In this document: positions 18,466 to 27,462 of the stretch, piece after piece | How the letters are laid out: each line of letters starts with the position of its first letter | Position numbering within the stretch: the first letter of the stretch is position 1 | The notes under the pieces: generated by a model | The model's database searches: none | What the model was told of the DNA's origin: nothing | What the model saw: the letters and a program-made list of their open reading frames with translations, nothing else | Made by a program: the position numbers and the translations under genes | From: Lachnospiraceae bacterium Zagget2 | GTDB taxonomy: Bacteria; Bacillota; Clostridia; Lachnospirales; Lachnospiraceae | Direction: 5' to 3' | NCBI GenBank assembly: GCA_001941045.1 | Contig: MSHD01000012.1 | Span: 79,028 to 143,027 of the forward strand | Length of the DNA: 64,000 bases

Positions 18466-19962
18466 TTACAAATTTCTGATGTATCTTTGTCTCTTGCTTT
18501 TGGGCTTATCCGGCATGGTCATCACGAGGCGGCCGCTTTCCAGCAGCGGCTTCACAATCCGATCCATCACATAGTATCTGGAAAAGCCCAGAAATGCTGT
18601 CAGTTCCTCGCGGGAACGCGGCACACTGCAGAAGTCGAGCAGTTCTTCCTCCCGGCTGCGTCCGTCGCTCCTGCCATTCCACGGGCTCCCGCCCTCGGCT
18701 ACCCGGCTCGCCATCTGAACCTGTGTATAGTATTCCCGCTTCATATTATTCCAGAGTATCACCTTGAACTCTCCGCTCCGCGCGACAAACTCCGGCGCGG
18801 GCAGTCCCGCCGCCTCCATCTCCCGCCGGATGGTCGGTATCCCGGAATAGCGATTTTCCGTGACGTGCAGCGCCTCCAGGATGCTTGCAAGCGTTGTATT
18901 GCGGATCTCCGCGTGCACCTTGCCAAGCTGGCTTACCGAGATGCGGCCATAGAGACCGCCCTTGCTCGTGACCTCCATCCGGTCAGAGAACATACAGATC
19001 GTGACCGGCGAGCTCTCTGCATGCACACTGTAGTCCCGGTGCAGAAGCGCGTTGAGAATCACCTCGCGCACCGCCCGGATCGGGAATTCCGGCTTGTCCT
19101 TCCGCTGTCCGTTCTCGTTGATCACGGTCTTCACCCTGCTGTTGCGCCGCACAAACTCCACTGCGCCGTCCAGCATCTCGCTGATCGTGCCATTGATTCT
19201 CTGATTTGCCAGGAAACGCTCCCCGTCCGCGCCGGTGTCGCCCGTCTGTGTCCCCGGGACTACCACGGCGGTAAGCCCCAGCATGGGGAAATATGCCTGC
19301 GGATATTTTCCGAAGGCAAGTACCGCAGCCATGGTAGGCTTTCCATCGCGCGTAAGCCCCATCAGCTCCATAATCTCATCATCCGCTACCCCATGGGAAA
19401 GATTCGCACTGTTCTCCTTTATCGCGTTTATATAACGCTGCAGCTCCTCTTCGCGAAGCTGGCTCATCTTCGCCCCCTCCACGATGCGGATGTCGTCCCT
19501 TACCCTGCGGCGGAATGCGTCATAGCTGTAAATCTCATAATCATTCATCGGTTCATCCGACTCGCCAACGCGCACGTAGGAGCCTTTCTGCCGCCCTACG
19601 CCCCGGTAATATACAGGACGCTGATCCGCCTCGACGCCCGGAATCTCCGCCGACACAATATAACGTCCCTGCAACTCAGCCACAGTAAAAAGCGGGCGCA
19701 CTTCCGGCTCCATCTGCTTGCACTGCTCTGCGACCTTGTGCTGCAGATCCTGCACGCCGTAAACGCCGACTGCCTCGAAGGCTTTTTTCTCATCCAATCC
19801 AAACAGGATCACGCCGCCCTCGTCCTGATTGGAGAAGCTGGACAGGCTGTCGTATAGTCTGGTGGGGCAACCGGCATGCGCCGCTTTCACTTCGATTGTC
19901 TGAAACTCACAGCGAAAATGCTGTACTTTTTCGGCCAGACGGATCAGATCTTCAGTCTGCAT
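18466..19962 (-). CDS. AlbA_2 (Schlafen-like) ATP-binding protein, RecG-related regulator (COG2865 type)
   Basis: The 498-residue product has an N-terminal AlbA_2 domain (about 10-130: E.KAA...LSSFSNQDEGGVILFGLDE) and a HATPase_c_4-like C-terminal half (AVREVILNALLHRDYS near 300). The end resembles a winged helix (EELTAFLGFSRYYVMDRIVKPLLESGRL). Such proteins are annotated as RecG-like or transcriptional regulators and their target is generally unknown. The ATG follows GGGGAGG at 7 bases. The gene has its own promoter, a leader rich in AGTTG/CAAC repeats, and a terminator, so it is a single transcription unit downstream of the ProX-like gene. Confidence 0.8.
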   Translation of the reverse strand: MQTEDLIRLAEKVQHFRCEFQTIEVKAAHAGCPTRLYDSLSSFSNQDEGGVILFGLDEKKAFEAVGVYGVQDLQHKVAEQCKQMEPEVRPLFTVAELQGRYIVSAEIPGVEADQRPVYYRGVGRQKGSYVRVGESDEPMNDYEIYSYDAFRRRVRDDIRIVEGAKMSQLREEELQRYINAIKENSANLSHGVADDEIMELMGLTRDGKPTMAAVLAFGKYPQAYFPMLGLTAVVVPGTQTGDTGADGERFLANQRINGTISEMLDGAVEFVRRNSRVKTVINENGQRKDKPEFPIRAVREVILNALLHRDYSVHAESSPVTICMFSDRMEVTSKGGLYGRISVSQLGKVHAEIRNTTLASILEALHVTENRYSGIPTIRREMEAAGLPAPEFVARSGEFKVILWNNMKREYYTQVQMASRVAEGGSPWNGRSDGRSREEELLDFCSVPRSREELTAFLGFSRYYVMDRIVKPLLESGRLVMTMPDKPKSKRQRYIRNL

Positions 19963-20034
19963 AAAATACCTCCCCTTTTCAGAATTTTATCAACTTTTTG
20001 TTGGTTTCAATTATTTTTGCCAACTTTCAGTTTG

Positions 20035-20063
20035 ATTATAGCAACTTATTTTGAAAAGTGCAA
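20035..20063 (-). promoter_or_regulatory. Promoter of the AlbA_2 gene
   Basis: TTGCAC (20058-20063), 17 bases and a perfect TATAAT (20035-20040) on the minus strand. Between it and the start codon lie repeated GTTGG/CCAAC and CAAC-AAAAA-GTTG inverted repeats (about 19990-20027) that could be an operator. Confidence 0.65.
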
Positions 20064-20091
20064 GGCGTTTTGTCAAAAAAGTTTCTGAATT

Positions 20092-20649
20092 TCATTCAGT
20101 AACATCCGGCAGGTTCACGATCACCGGTTCATGCCCCATCGCCGGAATGATCTTCTCCATCAGATCGCGCGTTCTGATCCGCAGACTCGACGTGTTGATG
20201 CAGGGATGGCAGCCGATGTACTCCCCCTGCAGCACAGCCTCGTCAATCACAAGCCGCACGCGCTTTTCTTTGTCGTTCATCAGACCCATGACGCTGACTG
20301 AGCCCGGCGTAATATCCAGGAATTCCTCCATATACTGCTCCTTTGCGAAGGAGAGGCGTGCAACGCCGAGCTGCTTCGAGAGATCTTTCGTTTTAAATTT
20401 CTTATCTCCCGGTATCATCAGAAGATAGAAGTCCGTCTCCTGCCGGTTGCAGAGAAACAGATTCTTGCAGATCGTTGCCCGCAGCGCCAGATCGATCTCC
20501 TCGCAGGCCTCCATCGTCATCGCGACCTCATGATCCACGCGCATATATGGGACCCCGAGCTCGTCCAGCAGATCATATACCCGTATTTCTTTCTCAAGAC
20601 GTCCTGCATCGCTGACAGGACGCCCTTCCTGTAATTCCAGCATATCCAC
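20092..20649 (-). CDS. Prolyl-tRNA editing protein (YbaK/ProX, PrdX family)
   Basis: The 185-residue product belongs to the YbaK/EbsC deacylase fold. Visible landmarks are the N-terminal VYDLLDELGVPYMRVDHE, the conserved lysine region CKNLFLCNR (about 62-70), MIPGDKKF and the C-terminal GCHPCINTSSL. Members hydrolyse Ala-tRNA(Pro) mischarged by prolyl-tRNA synthetase, in the cytoplasm. The start is a GTG six bases after AAAGGA; an ATG two codons later is less well placed. It lies 11 bases after the PPOX gene and is probably cotranscribed with it. Confidence 0.88.
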   Translation of the reverse strand: MDMLELQEGRPVSDAGRLEKEIRVYDLLDELGVPYMRVDHEVAMTMEACEEIDLALRATICKNLFLCNRQETDFYLLMIPGDKKFKTKDLSKQLGVARLSFAKEQYMEEFLDITPGSVSVMGLMNDKEKRVRLVIDEAVLQGEYIGCHPCINTSSLRIRTRDLMEKIIPAMGHEPVIVNLPDVTE

Positions 20650-20660
20650 TCATTCCTTTC

Positions 20661-21149
20661 TTAATCCGGCTCGCCGATGCGCAGATTGGCCTTCGCGCTG
20701 AGCTCTGTCACGCGCAGACGTGCCACTGCCGTCGCCTTCACAAGGCTTTTCTGATAGGGAAAATTCTTTGTCTCCTCGTGACGCGCCATAATAATCTGAT
20801 CGAGCGCGTACTGCTTCTCCTCCCCTTCGAGGAAATTGATGTCCGCGGTTCCCATGACACATTTATAGCGCATGGTCACGTCCCCGCGCTCCGGAATACA
20901 CTCCAGCGCAACCGGAACGTCCATCTCGAAGGAACAGCGCCCGTTCTTTCGCATCAACTCATATTTTCGTCCCGCCTTCGCACCGTGAATATAGAGCGCA
21001 AGCCGCCCTTCCTCCATCCGCCAGGCAAAATTGACCGGGACTATGTAGGGAACATCCCCGTCCGCCAGCCCGAGGCGCACAATCTCACACTCGTCCACTA
21101 TCTCAAGAATTTTTTCAGAATCTGTCACTTCACGGTCTTTTCTTCTCAT
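20661..21149 (-). CDS. Pyridoxamine 5'-phosphate oxidase family flavoprotein (NimA-like)
   Basis: The 162-residue protein has the split-barrel FMN-binding pattern: RKDREVTDSEKILEIVDECEIVRLGL, then VPYIVPVNFAW and LYIHGAKAGRK. This is the subgroup of small PPOX proteins that includes nitroimidazole reductases (Nim); the natural substrate is not known. I chose the ATG at 21149 because AGGAGGTG sits 5-6 bases upstream; a longer reading frame from 21188 has no ribosome site and would run into the upstream gene. It lies between an AAA_14 ATPase gene and the ProX gene in one orientation. Confidence 0.82.
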   Translation of the reverse strand: MRRKDREVTDSEKILEIVDECEIVRLGLADGDVPYIVPVNFAWRMEEGRLALYIHGAKAGRKYELMRKNGRCSFEMDVPVALECIPERGDVTMRYKCVMGTADINFLEGEEKQYALDQIIMARHEETKNFPYQKSLVKATAVARLRVTELSAKANLRIGEPD

Positions 21150-21174
21150 GTTCCACCTCCTGTGGTCTGCCGAC

Positions 21175-22482
21175 TCAGATAAATGCAATCATATACAGCG
21201 GCAACGTAATGATACGATCTGTACTCTCGCCTGTGTTTCCGTCTACCAGCTTATATCCATAACAGATATCTTTACGGCTCTTCATAAGTGATCGGAGTGA
21301 GCCTGCCCGTGTATTTCCACTCTTGACTTCGATCGGAAGTACCTTTCCGTCTTTCTGGATGATTACATCGATTTCTTTTTTCGTCGTCTCATTTTTATAG
21401 AAGTATAATGGATACCCTTTTTTATAGAGGGCATCTGCGATGGCACATTCAAATATGCCCCCTTTGGAATTTCCCGTCAGGGTATTTTCTACAATGTGCT
21501 GTTTTAACGAGAAGTCCTTCATCGCCATCAGCAGTGACAAATCTGTCGTATAGGCCCGGAAGAAATCGTCCCTTGCATAATCATCCAGATCAAACCGGAT
21601 GTCTGTCACACGTCTGCACACATGCACGATATCTGCGCGGAGCAGCCATTCAATACTTGAAAAATATTTTTGTGCCCTGCCGCCATGCTCCACTTCCTTG
21701 TATTGAAATTTATGATTTTCTTTATCCAGCAGCTGCTTCGCAAGGGAAAGGTAACATTTCTCTGCTTTTACTTTTTCTTCAGCCGTTGCATAATGCGCGA
21801 TGTCATACTGATATCCCTGCAGGAGACTCCTCTGTATGCGATCAACCTCCCTGAAATCCTTTGTATCTACGTACTTTTGTACTGCTTCCGGCATACCGCC
21901 TGTCGCAATATACTGTCTGTAATAGCTCATCATCTGAGAATTGACTGCCTCAGGAATCATCGTTTTCGATGAAAGGAAGCTGCGGAGATTCCCGATCATA
22001 TCTTCCGAAATTCCCATAGCCCAGAGGAACTCTTCAAAATCGAGCCCGTACATTTTCAGATAATCAACATATCCAACGGGATAAGAGGATGCGCGTCTAT
22101 AGTCGATCCCCAGAAGCAACCCGGAGGCAATCACATCAAATCGATTGTCTGTCGCCCAGAACTTAAGTGCCGTGATCGCCTCCTGACACTCTTGAATTTC
22201 ATCCAGGAAAATCATCGTTTTCCCGGGCATGATCTTCTTTTCGGGGAACCGGAAGCGCATGGCCATAACCATATTGTCTACCGTGAGATCACCGGCAAAA
22301 ATGTCCATTGCAGAGGGCATCTGTTTGAAATTGATTTCAACAAATTCCTCATAGTTTTCTTCCGCAAATCGTTCGATGATATAGGTCTTTCCTGTTTGTC
22401 TGGCTCCCTGAACGATAAGGCATTTTTTATCCTTCGAGTTCTTCCATCTTTTAATATCATCTGTCACTTTTCTTTTCAGCAT
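21175..22482 (-). CDS. AAA_14/DUF4143 family ATP-binding protein
   Basis: The 435-residue product has a Walker A (GARQTGKT, residues 26-33) and a Walker B (TMIFLDEIQE near 95), giving the AAA_14 ATPase, and a C-terminal DUF4143 region with a PD-(D/E)XK-like pattern (KKEIDVII...LPIEVKSG). The function of these archaeal/bacterial ATPases is not established. The start at 22482 is chosen for the GGGGTG 5 bases upstream and the typical MLKRK opening. It heads an apparent operon with the PPOX and ProX genes (25- and 11-base gaps). Confidence 0.85.
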   Translation of the reverse strand: MLKRKVTDDIKRWKNSKDKKCLIVQGARQTGKTYIIERFAEENYEEFVEINFKQMPSAMDIFAGDLTVDNMVMAMRFRFPEKKIMPGKTMIFLDEIQECQEAITALKFWATDNRFDVIASGLLLGIDYRRASSYPVGYVDYLKMYGLDFEEFLWAMGISEDMIGNLRSFLSSKTMIPEAVNSQMMSYYRQYIATGGMPEAVQKYVDTKDFREVDRIQRSLLQGYQYDIAHYATAEEKVKAEKCYLSLAKQLLDKENHKFQYKEVEHGGRAQKYFSSIEWLLRADIVHVCRRVTDIRFDLDDYARDDFFRAYTTDLSLLMAMKDFSLKQHIVENTLTGNSKGGIFECAIADALYKKGYPLYFYKNETTKKEIDVIIQKDGKVLPIEVKSGNTRAGSLRSLMKSRKDICYGYKLVDGNTGESTDRIITLPLYMIAFI

Positions 22483-22526
22483 AAAACACCCCGGATTGAC
22501 AAAATTTATGCATATTAACACACTTA

Positions 22527-22569
22527 ATCAACATTTTGGAACTCTAAAATTGTTTTTCATCAACATTTT
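22527..22569. repeat. Eleven-base direct repeat upstream of the AAA_14 gene
   Basis: ATCAACATTTT occurs at 22527-22537 and 22559-22569, 32 bases apart (about three helical turns), in the AT-rich gap between the divergent ATPase and YczE-like genes. It is a possible operator. Confidence 0.4.
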
Positions 22570-22698
22570 AGATATTATATCATCAATCAGGAGATATTTC
22601 CAGTGCTGATGACGCAGAGAAAGAAATGGACAGAAACGTCCCCTTCATGCTATAACTATAACCAAGAAACCACATCTAACATAAGAGGGAGATATGTT

Positions 22699-23364
22699 AT
22701 GGCTCATTTTTCTACGGATACATCCGGGCGCAGCCTGCTGGGCTGGTGTGAAGCGTTGATCGTACTTTTTCTGGGACTGACAGTCGCCCATCTGGGCGTC
22801 ACGCTCTTCCTGCTCGCGGAGCTCGGCTCCGACTGCTTTACGGTTATGGTTCAGGGCATCGCCCTGACCGTCAGGCTCAGTGTGGGGACCATCCACGTGA
22901 TCGTATGTACCCTGCTGATGATCGTCATGTTCTTTACGACGAAGGGCTATGTAAAGCCGGGTACGGTGATCTGCGCCTTCTGCGGCGGACCGATCATCGA
23001 TTTCTTCACCTGGCTGCTGGCACCATTTCTCTCCGGAGCGTCCCCCCTGATTCTGCGGCTTCTCGGCGTGGTGCTGGGCTGCGTGATTCTGGCGCTGGGC
23101 ATGTCCATCGTCATCAACAGCGAGGCCGGTACCGGGCCGAACGACCTGGTCGCCCTGATTCTCACGGACAAGCCGGAGCGCTTCCAGTTCCGCTGGGTGC
23201 GGATTGTCTGCGACCTGTGCTTCCTCGCTCTGGGCTTCATTCTGGGCGGTGTCGTCGGCGTGGGCACTCTGGTCGCCGCTTTTCTGGTCGGTCCCTGCGT
23301 CCAGTTCTGGCTGCCGGTTACCAGAAAGTGGATGCCTGCGTTCCATCAAAAAGGAAAGCCCTGA
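22699..23364 (+). CDS. YczE/YyaS/YitT-type integral membrane protein
   Basis: The 221-residue product has five to six hydrophobic segments (for example EALIVLFLGLTVAHLGVTLF, LLMIVMFF, LLGVVLGCVILALGMSIVI, LCFLALGFILGGVVGVGTL) and the conserved family segment EAGTGPNDLVALIL. Its role is unknown; a transporter or channel-like function is only inferred. The start at 22699 is set by GAGGGAGA eight bases upstream; an earlier ATG at 22603 would add 32 polar residues with no ribosome site. It is convergent with the SNF2 gene, with 29 bases between stops. Confidence 0.8.
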   Translation: MAHFSTDTSGRSLLGWCEALIVLFLGLTVAHLGVTLFLLAELGSDCFTVMVQGIALTVRLSVGTIHVIVCTLLMIVMFFTTKGYVKPGTVICAFCGGPIIDFFTWLLAPFLSGASPLILRLLGVVLGCVILALGMSIVINSEAGTGPNDLVALILTDKPERFQFRWVRIVCDLCFLALGFILGGVVGVGTLVAAFLVGPCVQFWLPVTRKWMPAFHQKGKP

Positions 23365-23393
23365 GCCGCAGAATGGCTGGCAAGCGTTTCCTT

Positions 23394-26300
23394 TCACCCT
23401 AGCAACTCCAGCAACTCCTCCTGCGACAGACTCGCGAGTGACACACTTTCCCCGGAAAGAATCTGATCTGCAAGAGCCTTTTTGTCCTCCTGAAGCTTCA
23501 GAATCCGCTCTTCAATCGTCCCTTTCATGATAAGACGGTACACCGTGACCTGCCTGGTCTGTCCGATACGATGGGTGCGATCCGTCGCCTGGTTCTGGGC
23601 GGCAAGATTCCACCATGGATCGTAGTGAATGACAATATCCGCTCCTGTCAGGTTCAGCCCGTTACCGCCCGCCTTGAGCGAGATCAAAAACACCGGCACG
23701 TCCCCCTCGTTGAACTGATGCACCAGCCGGATGCGCTTTTCCTTGGACGTGGCGCCGGTCAGAATATAGTACGGGATTCCTTCTTCTTTGAGATCTTCCT
23801 CGAGAAGCGCGAGCATCGAGGTAAACTGTGAGAAAAGGAGCATCCTGTGCCCGCCGTCCATTGCCTGCCGGATCAGCCCCATGACCGCTTCCCGTTTTGC
23901 ACTCTCTTCATGATAGTTTTCAAAGAGAAGGGAGGGATCACAGCAGATCTCACGGATTCTTGTGAGTTCGGCGAGTACCTTCACTTTTTCTGTTCCCATC
24001 GTTCCGTCCAGGATTCCATTTCTCAGTTTCAGAACCTCTGCGTCATAGAGTTTCTGTTGCTCTCCGAAGATCGGGACATAGCGCACCTCCTCAAGCTTTG
24101 CAGGAAGATCCTTTAAAACGTCCTCCTTTCTCCTTCTCATGAGGAAGGGCGACGTCATTTCTTTGAGTTTTTCCATTGCCGCCTTCTCTTTGTTCTTCGT
24201 AATGGGAAGCGCAAATCTCTGCTCAAATTCCTTCTGCGAATACAGATAACCAGGCATCAGAAAATCAAAAATACTCCATAGCTCAGAAAGACGGTTTTCG
24301 ATTGGCGTTCCGGTCAGCGCGAGGCGATGTTCCGCGTTCAGTGCCTTCACGGCCTTCGAAACTGCAGCGCCCGAATTTTTGATGTACTGCGCTTCGTCCA
24401 GAATCACATAAAAGAAGCCTTTTCCTGATAGTTCCGCGATATTACGCTTCAGCAGGTCATAGGAGATGATATACACCTGCGTTTCATCCCAGGCCGCAAG
24501 GGCTTTTCGTCTCATCGCTGCGCCACCGGCAATCGGGATGACCCGCATATCCGGCGCAAATTTTGCAAATTCCTCCTGCCAGTTATAGACAAGAGAAGCG
24601 GGGCAGACTACAAGGGATGGCCGCTCCGTTCCCGGCTTGTTCTCATCATAGTCATACTGAAGGACAGAAATCGTCTGCAATGTTTTGCCCAGTCCCATTT
24701 CATCCGCCAGAATCCCGCCAAATCCGGCCCCCTCCAGAGTCCTGATCCATTTGAAGCCCAGGGTCTGATAAGGTCTCATAATTCCGGCAAGCTCCGTCGG
24801 CGGTTCGCTCTCGGAATCCCGAATTGTCTTAAAATTACGGATAATACCGCGATAGACCCTGTCTCTTGTCGAGTACAGCTCATCATGTTCTTCAAGAAGC
24901 CTGTCGATATACAACGCACGGTAAAGTGGCAGCTTCGCACTCTTCCTGATCACATCCTCAGGCCTCAGAGCCAGTTCCTGCATAAAATCCTGAACCTGGG
25001 AAAGCTGATCATCCTCTGCCAGGTTCAGGAAATCACCTGACGAAAGCACATGAAATCTTTTTTTCAACCGATAACTCTGCAGCACTTCCAGCAGCTCCTG
25101 CTCCGAAATTCCGGTGGTTGTCAACGACAGGTCAAGAATCCCACTGTCTACGGAAACGCCAACCTTCACCTTCGGAACCGGCGCGACCGTAAACTTCCGG
25201 AATGCCTCGGATCCATGTACCGTACCATACTGTTCCAGAACTCCAATGCCGGACTGCAGGAAATCAAAGAGCTGCTCATCGCTCAGAGTATCAGAGAAGA
25301 CCCCATCAGCATCCGGCTTTGTGTGCATAAGCTCTTCGACCACGTCGGCAACCCGCTTTTCCTGCTCGATGTCCCGATACCCGTCCTCCGGATCAGAAGC
25401 ACAAAGTGTATAGACCTTTTCCGCGTTTTCTGATTTCCTCCGGTTCTTTTCCCTGTAAGAGACCTTTCCCGTACATTGCAGGAAATGCATCGCTTCCAGG
25501 CTACTCTCCCGGCCTTTTTTCGCACGGGATCCTGTAAGCTCCGAAAAATCCTGCGTCTCGCAGTCGAGATAAAAATCAAAATGCGGTTCGGGCGGCAGAT
25601 ACCCTTCTGCCTCCTTCTCACAATGATCTGTAAAATCAACAGATGGATTCTCTAAAAAAGCCGGCACGACACGATAGTAGAATTCCTGCAGGTTTGGAAG
25701 ACCTACCTGAAAGCGAAAGTATCCAGATCGGTCTGCAACGGCGTCAAACGGCTTCAGGATCTCCTGTTCCTTCTTCGTGATTCGTGAAAGTCCATCCGCG
25801 TTCAATATATAGCGGTGAGAGCCGCTGCCAGAAAGCAGCACGGGAATCAGACCATGTACCACAATGCCGGAAAAGACGCCCTTCGCGTCTGTCAGACGGT
25901 CGCAGGTCAGAGAAAGAGCGATATCCCTGTGCGCCACCGGAATCTCCTTACTTGCCACCCCGTTTGTCTTATCCTGATATTCTGCGTCCCGCCCCTCCCA
26001 GACATCGTAGAAATTGTCAAGGACAGCGCCCTTTAACGCCAGATTCGATGTGACATTGATCGTCCTGACGCTGTGCCTGGAGCGCAGATTCTTCTCCTGG
26101 ATCTGCAGATTCGTATCAGAGACGTCTCCGACTTTTCTCTGCAGGAAATCATAAAGCGCCGCTGAATGATCCGTAAATTCATATTCTCCAAAATCAATAC
26201 TTTCCGTTTTTGACAGGACAAGCTCTTTTCTGCCGACACAGGCTGCGACCAGCTCCCTGACATTGCGGATCACGATAGTCTTTCCCTGCGCCTTCTGTAT

Positions 26301-27446
26301 CCGGAAGCTGAGTTTGGCTTCGCCATCTTCAATAATAATGCGGGGGTACAGTTCTACAGCCTTCTTCCTCTGTACTTCGATGGGTTCTGTCTTCTGGATT
26401 CTGACCCGGGCGGTTTCTTCCAGGCTGCTGAAAAATAATCTGGCCTTCTCATCTGTAAGGTCGGAGGTCTCCTTTGCCAGTTTATCCGTCTCATCCCACA
26501 GCTTTTTGCACAGGATCAATCCGTTTATATTAAGATGCTTCTCCGCCTGAAGCTTTCCATCCGGATCCTCTTCGGATTCTTCCCTGGGTTCTTCATAAAG
26601 GTACTCGCCCCGATAAAACCCTGACCAGTTCCCTCCGTCAAGATATCCCTCTCTGGCTTCCAGATATAGCCTGTTTCCCGTAATGCGGGCACTTCCCGCC
26701 TTAAAATTATAGTTAAACAATGAATCAACCGCAATGAGTTCTGTCCAGAATGTCCGTGTGCCGTCGCGGTCTTTCACTTCATTTGCACGAAAATAAACGG
26801 ATTGGGGATGATTTTCCAAAATTTCATTCGCCATATGCATCGAATACGGATCCGTCACATAATCCTTAAGAGCGGTTCGCATATCGTAAATGGCAATCCC
26901 GCCGACCTCCCTGCGATCCTGAAAGAAATCGAGCGCAGGGCACGGCGTGAGCCCGTATTTCTCGCGCAGACACGCCTGTTCCCCTCGTTTCCTCTTTCTC
27001 ATATTGTTGTGAATCCGTTCCGCACTGGCACGTCTGTCCTCCTCCGTAACGATAAGACCTCCATTTTGCTGCTCCAGACAGTATAAAACTGCGGCCTTGT
27101 GGCAGCACGGCCCGCCTTTCTTTCCCTCCGGACAACCGCAGCTCAAAAGCGACGGCTTCAATTCCGTGTTCATCTCGGGCGGCCAGTCGCGAATGGTAAT
27201 TGTAAAACATGCATCATTTGAACGATATTTGGCGCGGATCCCGTTCCAATTGTTCATAACTCTGATTTTCGACTGCATGGATTTACTTGATGCCTGTTCA
27301 ACAACAGATGCAGGAAACAAATGCCTCCATCGGACAGGCCCACGGAGCGGTTCCTCCGATTCCGGATCCTCATTCAGCTGAAATTTCTCACGCATCTCAT
27401 CTGTGATAACCAAATCTTTTCCCATCTCAATTTCCCTTGCCATCAT
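23394..27446 (-). CDS. SNF2-family helicase with N-terminal SWIM zinc finger
   Basis: The 1350-residue protein has a SWIM zinc finger at about 103-116 (C-G-C...C-C-H), a long SNF2-associated region, and then the two-lobe SNF2 ATPase. Motifs seen are GGILADEMGLGKTLQT (about 915), the DEAQ box VILDEAQYIKN (about 1015), LTGTPIENRLSELW, and the C-terminal SLKAGGNGLNLTGAD...QATDRTHRIGQ. The family moves along double-stranded DNA or remodels protein-DNA complexes; the bacterial role is not settled. The ATG follows GCGAGGAG closely. The gene is 16 bases downstream of recQ and surely in its operon. Confidence 0.92.
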   Translation of the reverse strand: MMAREIEMGKDLVITDEMREKFQLNEDPESEEPLRGPVRWRHLFPASVVEQASSKSMQSKIRVMNNWNGIRAKYRSNDACFTITIRDWPPEMNTELKPSLLSCGCPEGKKGGPCCHKAAVLYCLEQQNGGLIVTEEDRRASAERIHNNMRKRKRGEQACLREKYGLTPCPALDFFQDRREVGGIAIYDMRTALKDYVTDPYSMHMANEILENHPQSVYFRANEVKDRDGTRTFWTELIAVDSLFNYNFKAGSARITGNRLYLEAREGYLDGGNWSGFYRGEYLYEEPREESEEDPDGKLQAEKHLNINGLILCKKLWDETDKLAKETSDLTDEKARLFFSSLEETARVRIQKTEPIEVQRKKAVELYPRIIIEDGEAKLSFRIQKAQGKTIVIRNVRELVAACVGRKELVLSKTESIDFGEYEFTDHSAALYDFLQRKVGDVSDTNLQIQEKNLRSRHSVRTINVTSNLALKGAVLDNFYDVWEGRDAEYQDKTNGVASKEIPVAHRDIALSLTCDRLTDAKGVFSGIVVHGLIPVLLSGSGSHRYILNADGLSRITKKEQEILKPFDAVADRSGYFRFQVGLPNLQEFYYRVVPAFLENPSVDFTDHCEKEAEGYLPPEPHFDFYLDCETQDFSELTGSRAKKGRESSLEAMHFLQCTGKVSYREKNRRKSENAEKVYTLCASDPEDGYRDIEQEKRVADVVEELMHTKPDADGVFSDTLSDEQLFDFLQSGIGVLEQYGTVHGSEAFRKFTVAPVPKVKVGVSVDSGILDLSLTTTGISEQELLEVLQSYRLKKRFHVLSSGDFLNLAEDDQLSQVQDFMQELALRPEDVIRKSAKLPLYRALYIDRLLEEHDELYSTRDRVYRGIIRNFKTIRDSESEPPTELAGIMRPYQTLGFKWIRTLEGAGFGGILADEMGLGKTLQTISVLQYDYDENKPGTERPSLVVCPASLVYNWQEEFAKFAPDMRVIPIAGGAAMRRKALAAWDETQVYIISYDLLKRNIAELSGKGFFYVILDEAQYIKNSGAAVSKAVKALNAEHRLALTGTPIENRLSELWSIFDFLMPGYLYSQKEFEQRFALPITKNKEKAAMEKLKEMTSPFLMRRRKEDVLKDLPAKLEEVRYVPIFGEQQKLYDAEVLKLRNGILDGTMGTEKVKVLAELTRIREICCDPSLLFENYHEESAKREAVMGLIRQAMDGGHRMLLFSQFTSMLALLEEDLKEEGIPYYILTGATSKEKRIRLVHQFNEGDVPVFLISLKAGGNGLNLTGADIVIHYDPWWNLAAQNQATDRTHRIGQTRQVTVYRLIMKGTIEERILKLQEDKKALADQILSGESVSLASLSQEELLELLG

Positions 27447-27462
27447 TTTCTCCTCGCTCCGC

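Noticed and set aside
18373..19857. Long plus-strand open frame (494 codons)
   Set aside because: It is antisense to the AlbA_2 gene, has no ribosome site and reads as Arg/His/Leu-rich composition typical of a shadow frame in GC-rich DNA.
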